Part shown: in pieces, positions 18,693 to 27,317 of the stretch
Numbering within the stretch: position 1 is the first letter of the stretch
How the letters are laid out: every line of letters starts with the position of its first letter
NCBI RefSeq assembly: GCF_963676735.1
Contig: NZ_OY781464.1
Location: forward strand, 1,335,001-1,399,000
Direction: 5' to 3'
DNA length: 64,000 nt
DNA from: an uncultured Draconibacterium sp.
Lineage (GTDB): Bacteria; Bacteroidota; Bacteroidia; Bacteroidales; Prolixibacteraceae
Notes under the pieces: generated by a model
The model's input: the letters and a program-made list of their open reading frames with translations, nothing else
What the model was told of the DNA's origin: nothing
The model's database searches: none
Translations under genes and position numbers: made by a program

Positions 18693-19937
18693 ATGAATAA
18701 AATTATTTTGACTACCGTGGCTGTTCTCTTGTTTTTTACAGGGCAGGCACAAGAACCCAAAGGTTTTCCTTTTACCCTACCAAAAGAAAAACCCAATCGC
18801 CCTTTAAGTGCGGCTATGGAGCGTAATTACGATGCCTACCTGGCTCCGCGGCCTGAAGACAACGAGTTGTATTCGCAATTTAAATACACCGAGTTAAAAG
18901 GTTTTGATTACAACGGCCACGATGGCACAATTTCGCGCCGCGATCCTTCGAAAATTATTTTCGAAAACGGGAAATATTACATCTGGTACACATACCGGAA
19001 TACGCCAACCAAACCAATGGGGGCAAAAAACTGTAACGACAGCATCCCCTCGGCCGATTGGGATTTGTCTGAAATTTGGTACGCTACCAGCGAAGATGGT
19101 TTTACCTGGGAAGAACAAGGAGTCGCTGTTCCTCGTCCGCCAAAACCAGAGATAGGCTGGCGTTCGGTAACTACTACCGATATTTTAAAATATAAAGGAA
19201 AATATTACCTGTATTACCAGGGATTTATGGAAGCCAGTGGATTACGTGGTGACGATTGCCCGGTAGCCGTTTCGTATGCTGATTCGCCAGATGGACCGTG
19301 GACTCCATACAATAAGATTGTGGTTGATAATGGTGCTCCCGGCGAATGGGACCAGTATTCAATACACGACCCGCACCCCTTTGTTTATAAAGATAAAATT
19401 TACCTGTATTACAAATCGGATTTTGATGGCGATCCGCGCCTGGTGCGCATGCAGGGATTGGCCATTGCCGATAACCCACTGGGGCCCTTTAAAAAGCACC
19501 CGTTAAACCCGGTAATTGCATCGGGTCACGAAACTTCGCTTTTCCCGTTTAAAGAAGGAATGGCAGCTATGGTTACCCGCGATGGAAACGAACACCATAC
19601 CATTCAATACGCCACCGACGGGGTAAATTTTGAAATCGCATCTATTGTTTCGTTGTTGCCAAATGCGGCGGGCTCTTTTGTGCCCGATGCGTTTAATAGC
19701 AATGGAAACGGAAGAGGAATTACCTGGGGAGTTTCGCATATAACAGCTGCAACAGGTTGGGAAACCAATCATGCTATTTTGGTGCGTTTTGATTGCGACC
19801 TGAGCCTGGATGTTAACGACCCCGATATGAAGCATCACAATGAATATTACCGACCTGATTTTTATTACAAGCATGGGCTAAACAAAAAGCAGCGCGAACG
19901 CATTGCACAACAAAACAAGGCTATTCAGGCAAAATAG
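18693..19937 (+). CDS. GH117 alpha-1,3-(3,6-anhydro)-L-galactosidase
   Basis: Exo-acting enzyme that removes 3,6-anhydro-L-galactose from the non-reducing end of neoagaro-oligosaccharides, 414 residues, Sec signal ending TGQAQ. Recognised as GH117 by the five-bladed propeller motifs HDGTISRRDPSK (residues 76-87), YYIWYTYRNT, SEIWYATSEDGFTWEEQG, YYLYYQGF, SIHDPHPFVYKDKIYLYYKSDF and the C-terminal FYYKHG. Length and the N-terminal helical SAAMERNYDAYL segment also fit. Distant relation to GH43 explains the propeller motifs, but GH43 itself fits less well. This gene is the best pointer to agar-type polymer as substrate. Last gene of its operon; a terminator follows. Confidence 0.88.
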   Translation: MNKIILTTVAVLLFFTGQAQEPKGFPFTLPKEKPNRPLSAAMERNYDAYLAPRPEDNELYSQFKYTELKGFDYNGHDGTISRRDPSKIIFENGKYYIWYTYRNTPTKPMGAKNCNDSIPSADWDLSEIWYATSEDGFTWEEQGVAVPRPPKPEIGWRSVTTTDILKYKGKYYLYYQGFMEASGLRGDDCPVAVSYADSPDGPWTPYNKIVVDNGAPGEWDQYSIHDPHPFVYKDKIYLYYKSDFDGDPRLVRMQGLAIADNPLGPFKKHPLNPVIASGHETSLFPFKEGMAAMVTRDGNEHHTIQYATDGVNFEIASIVSLLPNAAGSFVPDAFNSNGNGRGITWGVSHITAATGWETNHAILVRFDCDLSLDVNDPDMKHHNEYYRPDFYYKHGLNKKQRERIAQQNKAIQAK

Positions 19938-19960
19938 AATCAGCCATATTTTCGTTCAAT

Positions 19961-20012
19961 AAAGCCGGTTTAATTTCTAAAATAGAGAAGGGAATTAAAC
20001 CGCTTTCTTTTT
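19961..20012 (+). terminator. Terminator after GH117
   Basis: Stem AAAGCCGGTTTAATT (19961-19975) pairs with AATTAAACCGCTTT (19993-20006), one bulge, followed by TTTCTTTTT-type tract. The tract runs directly into the C-rich element of the next promoter. Confidence 0.8.
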
Positions 20013-20070
20013 ACCCCCTGTTATTCAAACAAAAATCCACCTTCCATGCCTTTGTCAATTTCTAATTTTG
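20011..20070 (+). promoter_or_regulatory. Promoter with two C-rich sites before the three-sulfatase operon
   Basis: TTACCCCCTG (20011-20020) and TCCACCTT (20036-20043) lie 49 and 26 bases (first C) before TAATTTTG (20063-20070), an exact TAnnTTTG box 20 bases ahead of the start codon. Confidence 0.55.
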
Positions 20071-20090
20071 TATGAACAAATAAAACAATC

Positions 20091-21608
20091 ATGCTTAAAA
20101 GATTTCTTCTGTATTTTTTGGTTCAAAGCTTTGTGGTTTGCGTTTTTGCTGGTGAAAAGCCAAATGTAATTGTTGTACTGGCCGACGATATTGGTACCGG
20201 CGACATCTCGCACTACCGGAGTATTCACTCCAGCAACATTATACTTGAAACACCAAATATTGATAAACTGGCGCAGAGTGGAACCGTTTTTACACAAGCC
20301 CATGCACCGGCGGCACTTTGTGCTCCTTCGCGTTACGGAATAATGACCGGTAACAGTTGTTACAGAAGTCCTTTCCCATGGGGTGTTTGGGGCTCGTACC
20401 AGCAATCACCAATAAAAGACGAAGACCTGACTTTGGGGCGTTTAATGACGCAGGCCGGCTACAACACTGCTTTTTTTGGCAAATGGCACCTGGGGGGCGA
20501 TTATTACCGCAAAGATCAACCCGGAGTAATTTACCGTGGCGACCGCAGCAAACCACAAACCGATGTGGATATCTCAAAAATCATTGACGGTCCCAATCAA
20601 AAAGGATTTGCCTATAGTTTTGCTTATCCCGCAGGTATACAGGCTGTTCCGTATGCAGCATATGAAAATGGCGCAATTTATCCCTACAGCGATAAGCCTG
20701 TTGAGATTGGTTACATCTCGCAGGAGAACATGTCAAAAATCGGCGTAAAACTCGATAAGCTTGAAGGACTTGGCGACTTAAACTGGGACCCCCGAAATGC
20801 CGGCCCCTTGCTGGCAGCAAAAGGCGTGGAATACATTCGTACCCACGCTAATAAGGAGAAGCCATTTTTTATGTATTACTGTTCGCAGGCTGTGCATCTG
20901 CCACATAATCCACCGGCAGAGTTAAACGGAATTAAAATTGCCGGAACAACACCATCGGCACACATGGATATGATTAAAGAACTGGATGTGCAAATGGGCA
21001 TGTTGATGGATGAATTGAAAAAGCAAGGGGTGTACGAAAATACCGTGTTTATTTTTACGTCCGACAATGGTGGCTTGCATGTAAACCGCAAAACTCTGGA
21101 GTCGGGGCACCAGCCCAGCGATATTTACCGGGGCAGTAAAAACGACATGCACGAAGGGGGCCACCGTGTACCTTTTATTGTAAGCTGGCCGGCAGGATTT
21201 AAAGCCCGCCAGGAAAGCGACCAGTTGGTACTTGGCCTTGATATTGCAGCCACCCTTGCAGAAATTACCGGAGTTGCCATCCCGGAACACCAGGCCATGG
21301 ATTCCTACAGCTTATTACCGGTTTTAAAAAACAAAAAGTCACTAAAACGCGATTTTGTAATGTTGCAAAGTGGCACACAAAAGCAGCTGATAATAATTGA
21401 AAACGAGTGGAAGCTTATTATCCAGGTGGACCGGAAAGACAAAACCGATAAAACCCGTAAGCCCATAGCACTTTTCAATTTAAAAGAAAACCCTTCGGAA
21501 TTGGAAAGCGGCAACCTGATTAATAATCCTAACCAGCAGGAAAAAATAAAAAGACTTTTTAAAAAATATAACGAAACACGAATGAATGGAATCAGAACAG
21601 GTAGCTAA
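20091..21608 (+). CDS. S1 family sulfatase
   Basis: Formylglycine sulfatase, 505 residues, signal peptide ending VCVFAG. LADDIGTGDIS is the N-terminal metal site; CAPSR starts at Cys77 and continues YGIMTGN; FFGKWHLGGDY and FTSDNGGLHV complete the site. An insertion between about 130 and 190 (FAYSFAYPAGIQ) differs from the other five sulfatases here, pointing to a different linkage specificity. First gene of the 20091-27218 unit. Confidence 0.9.
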   Translation: MLKRFLLYFLVQSFVVCVFAGEKPNVIVVLADDIGTGDISHYRSIHSSNIILETPNIDKLAQSGTVFTQAHAPAALCAPSRYGIMTGNSCYRSPFPWGVWGSYQQSPIKDEDLTLGRLMTQAGYNTAFFGKWHLGGDYYRKDQPGVIYRGDRSKPQTDVDISKIIDGPNQKGFAYSFAYPAGIQAVPYAAYENGAIYPYSDKPVEIGYISQENMSKIGVKLDKLEGLGDLNWDPRNAGPLLAAKGVEYIRTHANKEKPFFMYYCSQAVHLPHNPPAELNGIKIAGTTPSAHMDMIKELDVQMGMLMDELKKQGVYENTVFIFTSDNGGLHVNRKTLESGHQPSDIYRGSKNDMHEGGHRVPFIVSWPAGFKARQESDQLVLGLDIAATLAEITGVAIPEHQAMDSYSLLPVLKNKKSLKRDFVMLQSGTQKQLIIIENEWKLIIQVDRKDKTDKTRKPIALFNLKENPSELESGNLINNPNQQEKIKRLFKKYNETRMNGIRTGS

Positions 21609-21644
21609 TTGCGCGTTGTATTGCTGACGTTAAAATTAAGATAA

Positions 21645-23195
21645 ATGAAAAAAATTATAACAGCCTGTATCCTATTTTTATATGTGTTTAGTATTCAGGC
21701 TAAAACTAAAACAAAGGATAAACCTAATGTTTTATTGATTTATACAGACGATCATCGATATACCGGCATTCATGTATTAGGCGGACAAGCAGTGAAAACA
21801 CCTAATATTGATGCTTTGTCTGAGTCTGGAATTATATTTGACAATGCATTCTTGATGGGGTCTTTTTCCGGAGCAACGTGCATTCCAAGTCGTGCTATGC
21901 TAAATACAGGGCGAAATTTATTTCAATTAGATGGGCAGGGAAAAACAATTCCTAAAGAACATACTACCATTGGAGAGGCCTTTCAAAAGGCCGGATACTC
22001 AACTTATATGGTAGGGAAATGGCATCAGGATAATGCATCACTGGCCCGTTCTTTTAATTCCGGAGGAAAAGTAATGGGGCGGGGGATTTACCTTGTTGAC
22101 CATTTCAGGATGCCGTATCATGATTTTGATAAAACAGGAGAATTTCCGCGTGATGAAGCTTACCTCTTGGTATATGATGAAAATGGTGAGTGTAAACGCA
22201 GTGAAATAACAAACGACGAAAAGCGTGGACCGATTGCTGATGAACATTTTGGCCCGCATACTTCAGAAGTGTTTGCAGAAAGTGCTGTCCAATTTATCGA
22301 AGCTTATAAAAAACGCAATCCGTTTTTTATGTACCTGGCTTTTCATGCCCCGCACGATCCCCGGCAGGCTCCTAAAGAATACCGCGATATGTATCCGGAT
22401 GAAAGTATGCAGTTGTTACCGTCTTATATGCCACAACACCCTTTTGACAACGGGCACATGTATTTGCGTGATGAACAACTGGCACCGTGGCCCCGTACAC
22501 CGGGAATAGCCAGAAAGCAACTGGCTGATTATTACGCCATAATCACTCATCTCGATGCCCAGATTGGTAAGGTAATAGCGGCTTTAAAAGAAAGTGGACA
22601 ATACGAAAATACAATTATTGTTTTGGCCGGAGATAGCGGCTTAGGAGTTGGCAATCACGGATTACTTGGCAAACAAAATGTTTACGATGAAGATGGCATT
22701 CATGTGCCTTTTATTATCTCAGGTGGACAGGCACCAATGCATGGAATAAGGAATGCTTCCTTTTGTTATATACACGATATTTTTCCCACTATTTGCGATT
22801 TGGCCGGTGTTGATATTCCGCAATCGGTTACAGGACAGAGTCTGAAACCTGTTATTGAAGGTAAAACGAGAAGTGTCCGGGATTATACTTATCATGCATA
22901 CCGAACTTTTCAGCGGGCATATCGAAAAGGAGATTTTAAACTCATAGAATATGTTAGAGCTCCAAATTACGATAAAAAAACAAAAGAAGAATACTGGACG
23001 GGTTCTCGCGTAACCCAACTTTTCAATGTGAAAAACGATCCCTGGGAAACACAGGATTTGTCGTGGCAACCAGAATACAAAGAGTTGCTTGTCAAAATGA
23101 GGAAGGTAATGAAGGAAAAGGCGGTTGAGCTAGGTGACAGTAAGGAAAGTGTTAATGAATCGTACGATTTCTGGGATTACTATTCGATAAATTAA
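21645..23195 (+). CDS. S1 family sulfatase
   Basis: Formylglycine sulfatase, 516 residues, signal peptide ending SIQAK. YTDDHRYTG, then CIPSR from Cys79 with AMLNTGRN, MVGKWHQDN and LAGDSGLGVGNHGLLGK. The last departs from the usual SDHG/SDNG wording: Gly replaces Ser before Asp. C-terminus ends in LFNVKNDPWETQDLS. To the eye the gene is more A/T-rich at third positions than the sulfatase before it, which may mean a separate origin. It is followed after 14 bases by a beta-helix protein. Substrate unknown. Confidence 0.88.
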   Translation: MKKIITACILFLYVFSIQAKTKTKDKPNVLLIYTDDHRYTGIHVLGGQAVKTPNIDALSESGIIFDNAFLMGSFSGATCIPSRAMLNTGRNLFQLDGQGKTIPKEHTTIGEAFQKAGYSTYMVGKWHQDNASLARSFNSGGKVMGRGIYLVDHFRMPYHDFDKTGEFPRDEAYLLVYDENGECKRSEITNDEKRGPIADEHFGPHTSEVFAESAVQFIEAYKKRNPFFMYLAFHAPHDPRQAPKEYRDMYPDESMQLLPSYMPQHPFDNGHMYLRDEQLAPWPRTPGIARKQLADYYAIITHLDAQIGKVIAALKESGQYENTIIVLAGDSGLGVGNHGLLGKQNVYDEDGIHVPFIISGGQAPMHGIRNASFCYIHDIFPTICDLAGVDIPQSVTGQSLKPVIEGKTRSVRDYTYHAYRTFQRAYRKGDFKLIEYVRAPNYDKKTKEEYWTGSRVTQLFNVKNDPWETQDLSWQPEYKELLVKMRKVMKEKAVELGDSKESVNESYDFWDYYSIN

Positions 23196-23209
23196 TTATC
23201 TGTCAGAAA

Positions 23210-25360
23210 ATGAGGAAAAAACGACTTATGAAAAAGATTATTGTTGGAGTATTAATGTTGTATTCTTTTAGTCTTCAGGCTAAAAATTATTATGTTTCAA
23301 CATCGGGCTCAGATAACAATTTGGGGACTATTGATACGCCTTTTAAAACCATTACAAAAGCAGCCACACAAATGGTTGCTGGTGACACCTGCTTTATTAT
23401 GGCCGGAGTTTATCGTGAAGTAATTAATCCGGCAAATAGTGGGGAGCCTGAGCATCCAATCGTTTTTACAAACTATAATAATGATTCGGTCGTAGTTTCG
23501 GCCACCGAAGTTTTATCCAACTGGGAAACATATAACGGCAATAGTTATAAAGCGAGTTATAAAATGGTTTTGGGACGCCAGAATATGGTGTTTTATGAGG
23601 GAAAAGCTATGGACTGGGCACGTTGGCCAAATAATACCGATAACGATAAGTACACAGTTGAAGGCGCTGAAGTAACAGGCGGTAGTGGTTCAACTATTGA
23701 AAGTGCTGCAATAGATGAAACAAATTGGACCGGTGCATATGTGTGGTACCTTGGAGCACACTCCGGAACCAGTTGGACAAGAGAAATAACAGCTTCGCAA
23801 AGTGGAAAAATTTCTTTTACTGAAGTGGATATTAATAAATGGCCATTTAGTTCACACAATCCAACGGTTTGGCGCGAAAACGAGGGAAACCATTACGGTC
23901 AGTTTTATATTTTTAATAAACTGGAAGCATTGGATAAGGAACAGGAATGGTATTACGATGAGTCAACAGAAACTGTCTATTTTCAAGCGCCCGGAAATGC
24001 AGATCCAAATACTTTGAACGTAGAAGTGGCACAACGAGAAAGAACCATTTATATCAACTCAAAAAATTACATTCATATTATTGGTCTAAATGCTTTTGGA
24101 GGTAAAGCTGAAATTACCGGTACCGACTGCGAAATTCGTAACTGCAAGTTCATTAACTGCCTGCAGATTTTAGATGAATTAGATAACACCGATGCACAAG
24201 TTGCCAATGCACCTATTCATATACGTGGCAGCCGTACTTTAATTCAGAACAATATAATTGATGGTAGTTCGCTTAACGGAATTTATGTCCAGGGTTGGGG
24301 AGGTATTACAGAGGTAACTATCAGTAATAACCTGATTAAAAATTGTAACACGGTTGGCATTCATGCTTCGCCGCTGCGTTCGGCTGCTACCAATTCAAAA
24401 TTTATCTCGAATACAATACAAACCTCTGGCCGCGATGGCATTTACTGTGGTGGCACAGGTTGCGAAATTGCTTACAACGATGTGTCGGATGTGATGCGAA
24501 TAAACAACGATGGCGGCCTTTTTTACGTTGTTGGAAATGCCAATGATAAAAACAACGAGGTGCACCACAACTGGTTTCACGATTCGTGGGGGCCATCATA
24601 TGCCGACGGACGCTGTGCCGGAATTTATCTTGATAATAACAGTAAGGGCTATTCCGTTCATTACAATGTGGTATGGAATATTACCTGGACCGGAATTCAG
24701 ATAAACTGGGATAACTGGAATATTGATATTTATAATAACTCTATTTATAATATCGGTGGCGATGAAGATGGTGTAATGGGGCGCTGGGCCAATGGCTTTA
24801 CCATTGATGATTTGGTAATTAAAAACAACTACGGCAGCCATGGCGAATGGATTGGCACCGATATTTCCACAACAACAAATATTATTAGTGCCGTGTCGCC
24901 ATTTCGCTCGGTGGCAAACCACGATTTTCGCCCGGCAGCCGGTTCTGCTTTAATCGATGGTGGCGAAATTATTTCCGGAATTACCGATGGTTACCAGGGA
25001 ACAGCTCCCGACATTGGTGCCTACGAAGATGGCCTCACTCCATGGATTCCCGGCGTGAACTCGGTGTCAGGTGGAGAGCCGGATACGCCGGTTGGAACCA
25101 GACTGATTCAACAAAAAGATGGTGATTTTCAGGTTTATCCTAATCCCTTGAAATCAGGAAAATTAAGAATAGAAAATAAGCATTTAAATGGTAGTTCAAT
25201 AATTTCCGTTTTCAATGAAATAGGGCAGCAAATTTTACAAAAAGAAATGTTCGAAAAACGAATGAACCTGCCGTACTCCATTTTTTCAGAAGCAGGAGTT
25301 TATATACTTAAAATAGATTCAGGTACTAAACAACAGGTTCAAAAAATTATTGTATTGTAG
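23210..25360 (+). CDS. Right-handed beta-helix protein with type IX sorting domain
   Basis: 716 residues. Signal peptide (ending SLQAK), then NYYVSTSGSDNNLGTIDTPFKTITKA, the opening of pectate-lyase-like beta-helix proteins, a long parallel beta-helix (about 32-620) rich in Asn ladders (IHIRGSRTLIQNNIIDG, VHHNWFHDSWG), and a C-terminal type IX sorting domain (from about 645: FQVYPNPL to KIIVL). It is therefore secreted or surface-attached. Paralogue of the protein at 44349. The fold is shared by polysaccharide lyases and hydrolases, but I cannot place it in a named family. Start 23210 is taken; a second ATG at 23228 gives an equally good signal peptide. Confidence 0.75.
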   Translation: MRKKRLMKKIIVGVLMLYSFSLQAKNYYVSTSGSDNNLGTIDTPFKTITKAATQMVAGDTCFIMAGVYREVINPANSGEPEHPIVFTNYNNDSVVVSATEVLSNWETYNGNSYKASYKMVLGRQNMVFYEGKAMDWARWPNNTDNDKYTVEGAEVTGGSGSTIESAAIDETNWTGAYVWYLGAHSGTSWTREITASQSGKISFTEVDINKWPFSSHNPTVWRENEGNHYGQFYIFNKLEALDKEQEWYYDESTETVYFQAPGNADPNTLNVEVAQRERTIYINSKNYIHIIGLNAFGGKAEITGTDCEIRNCKFINCLQILDELDNTDAQVANAPIHIRGSRTLIQNNIIDGSSLNGIYVQGWGGITEVTISNNLIKNCNTVGIHASPLRSAATNSKFISNTIQTSGRDGIYCGGTGCEIAYNDVSDVMRINNDGGLFYVVGNANDKNNEVHHNWFHDSWGPSYADGRCAGIYLDNNSKGYSVHYNVVWNITWTGIQINWDNWNIDIYNNSIYNIGGDEDGVMGRWANGFTIDDLVIKNNYGSHGEWIGTDISTTTNIISAVSPFRSVANHDFRPAAGSALIDGGEIISGITDGYQGTAPDIGAYEDGLTPWIPGVNSVSGGEPDTPVGTRLIQQKDGDFQVYPNPLKSGKLRIENKHLNGSSIISVFNEIGQQILQKEMFEKRMNLPYSIFSEAGVYILKIDSGTKQQVQKIIVL

Positions 25361-25412
25361 TTTTGAGCGTTGCATGTATCAACTAAAATTTTGTATTTAA
25401 TGTCTAATTTCA

Positions 25413-27218
25413 ATGCTAAAATATATGAACGTGATGAGTAAACTAAAATTATTAACCTTGGTACTTCTACTTGTTTTTGGATTTGTGGTTTCAGCCCAAA
25501 CAAATTCGGGAAGCACTCAGCCAAATATTATTATTGTAATTACCGACGACCAGGGTAAAAACGACCTGGCTTGCGAAGGTAATTCGTACATAAAAACGCC
25601 AAACATCGATAAGTTTTACGATAATGCCGTACGTTTTAATAACTTTCATGTATCAACCACCTGTGCACCAACACGCGGCGCCCTTTTAACAGGCCGACAC
25701 ACCGATCGTTTAAATGTTTTTCATACCATTTCGGGGCGTTCGTTGCTGTTTGAAGACGAAGTGCTTTTACCCCAGATTTTAGCCCAAAACGGCTATGCTA
25801 CCGGAATGTTTGGAAAATGGCACCTGGGCGATAATTATCCGTTTCGCCCAATGGATCGTGGTTTTCAGGAAGTTGTTCGGCATGGTGGAGGCGGGGTAGG
25901 TCAAGGTCCCGATTACTGGGGAAACGATTATTTTGACGATACCTACTGGCACAACGGCGAAGCTCAGAAATACGAAGGTTATTGTACCGATGTTTTTTTC
26001 GCTGAAGCCCTTAAGTTTATGGAACAAAATAAAGAAAAACCATTCTTTGCTTACATTTCAACCAATGCGCCCCATGGCCCCTTTAATTGCCCTGAGGAGT
26101 ATATTGATTTATACGAAGATGATGATAGTTTACCCGAATACATAAAACGTTTTTACGGGATGATTACCAACATTGACGATAATTTTAAAACCTTGCGCGA
26201 TAAACTTGCTGAGTGGGGAATTGCCGAAAATACCATTCTTATTTTTATGACCGATAATGGTACCGCCGGTGGACAGCGAATGTACGACGCCGGAATGACC
26301 GGCCACAAAGGAGAGGTTACCGAAGGCGGACACCGTACTCCATTTTATATGCAGTGGCCCGCAGGCGAAATTAGCGGAGGAAAAGATATTGATGAGCTTA
26401 CCGCCCATTACGATGTGTTACCAACATTGGTTGATTTATTACAGCTAAACTTTACCCCAGTTAAGCCACTTGATGGAAAAAGCCTGGTGCCTTTACTGAA
26501 AGGAAAGAAAGAAAATTGGCCTAACCGTGTACTGTTTATGGACACCCAGCGCATGCTAAACCTTACCAAATACAAAAACTACACGATAATGGATAAAGAT
26601 TACCGCCTGGTTGATGGCGATAAGCTGAATAACGTTACCACGGATTTAAAACAATCCGATAACATTATTAATCAACACCCCGAAGTAGCGGAGCGTTTGG
26701 CTTTGGGATACGAAAAATGGTGGCAATCGCTGGTTGACGAAGGCGTAAACGAGCGCTACGCCTACATAAAAGTAGGAACACCATACGAAAACCCTTCACG
26801 CATAATGTCGCACGATATGTTAACGGGTAATCTTGGTCATGCCTGGCATCAGTTCGGAGCCATTACCGCAACACAGGCATCCGGTTTCTGGAAAATTGAA
26901 TTTGTTGAAGATGGCGATTACAAAATAAGTTTGCGTCGTTTTCCGCGCGAATCAGGATTGAAAATCAACGCTACTTTTCCGGCAGAAGAAAAAACACGAC
27001 GAATTGAAAAGCCCGCTCCGGCAAGTACCAAAGACGATTTTACAAAAGCTTTTTTGTACGTTGGCAAACACAAAATAACTGCCGACATTGAAAAAGATGC
27101 CGATGAGGTAAGCTTTACACTTGATGTTTCGGCTGGAAAATACGACGTACAGGCTGAATTGATTGATAGTTTGGGGCGAGTGTATCCGTCGTACTATCTA
27201 TACATTGAAAAGTTATAA
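25413..27218 (+). CDS. S1 family sulfatase with C-terminal beta-domain
   Basis: Formylglycine sulfatase, 601 residues, the longest of the six. Signal peptide ends FVVSAQ; in-frame ATGs at 25425 and 25434 are alternative starts. ITDDQGKND for metal; the maturation motif is CAPTR (Cys84), with Thr in place of the common Ser; FGKWHLGDNYPF and FMTDNGTAGGQ follow. After the sulfatase fold, residues from about 465 form an extra beta-sandwich (GFWKIEFVEDGDYKISLRRF), possibly carbohydrate-binding. Last gene of its unit; a hairpin terminator follows. Substrate unknown, presumably sulfated galactan. Confidence 0.88.
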   Translation: MLKYMNVMSKLKLLTLVLLLVFGFVVSAQTNSGSTQPNIIIVITDDQGKNDLACEGNSYIKTPNIDKFYDNAVRFNNFHVSTTCAPTRGALLTGRHTDRLNVFHTISGRSLLFEDEVLLPQILAQNGYATGMFGKWHLGDNYPFRPMDRGFQEVVRHGGGGVGQGPDYWGNDYFDDTYWHNGEAQKYEGYCTDVFFAEALKFMEQNKEKPFFAYISTNAPHGPFNCPEEYIDLYEDDDSLPEYIKRFYGMITNIDDNFKTLRDKLAEWGIAENTILIFMTDNGTAGGQRMYDAGMTGHKGEVTEGGHRTPFYMQWPAGEISGGKDIDELTAHYDVLPTLVDLLQLNFTPVKPLDGKSLVPLLKGKKENWPNRVLFMDTQRMLNLTKYKNYTIMDKDYRLVDGDKLNNVTTDLKQSDNIINQHPEVAERLALGYEKWWQSLVDEGVNERYAYIKVGTPYENPSRIMSHDMLTGNLGHAWHQFGAITATQASGFWKIEFVEDGDYKISLRRFPRESGLKINATFPAEEKTRRIEKPAPASTKDDFTKAFLYVGKHKITADIEKDADEVSFTLDVSAGKYDVQAELIDSLGRVYPSYYLYIEKL

Positions 27219-27261
27219 ATCCAACCGCTTTATGATAAAAACCACGTGACAAAAGACCTGT

Positions 27262-27283
27262 GGGGCAGTATGTCCCGTTTTTT
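27262..27283 (+). terminator. Short terminator after the sulfatase
   Basis: Stem GGGGCA/TGTCCC (27262-27267 and 27271-27276, one G-U) with a three-base loop followed by six T. Confidence 0.55.
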
Positions 27284-27317
27284 GTAGACACATATAATGA
27301 ATTAACTGTCAGAAAAA

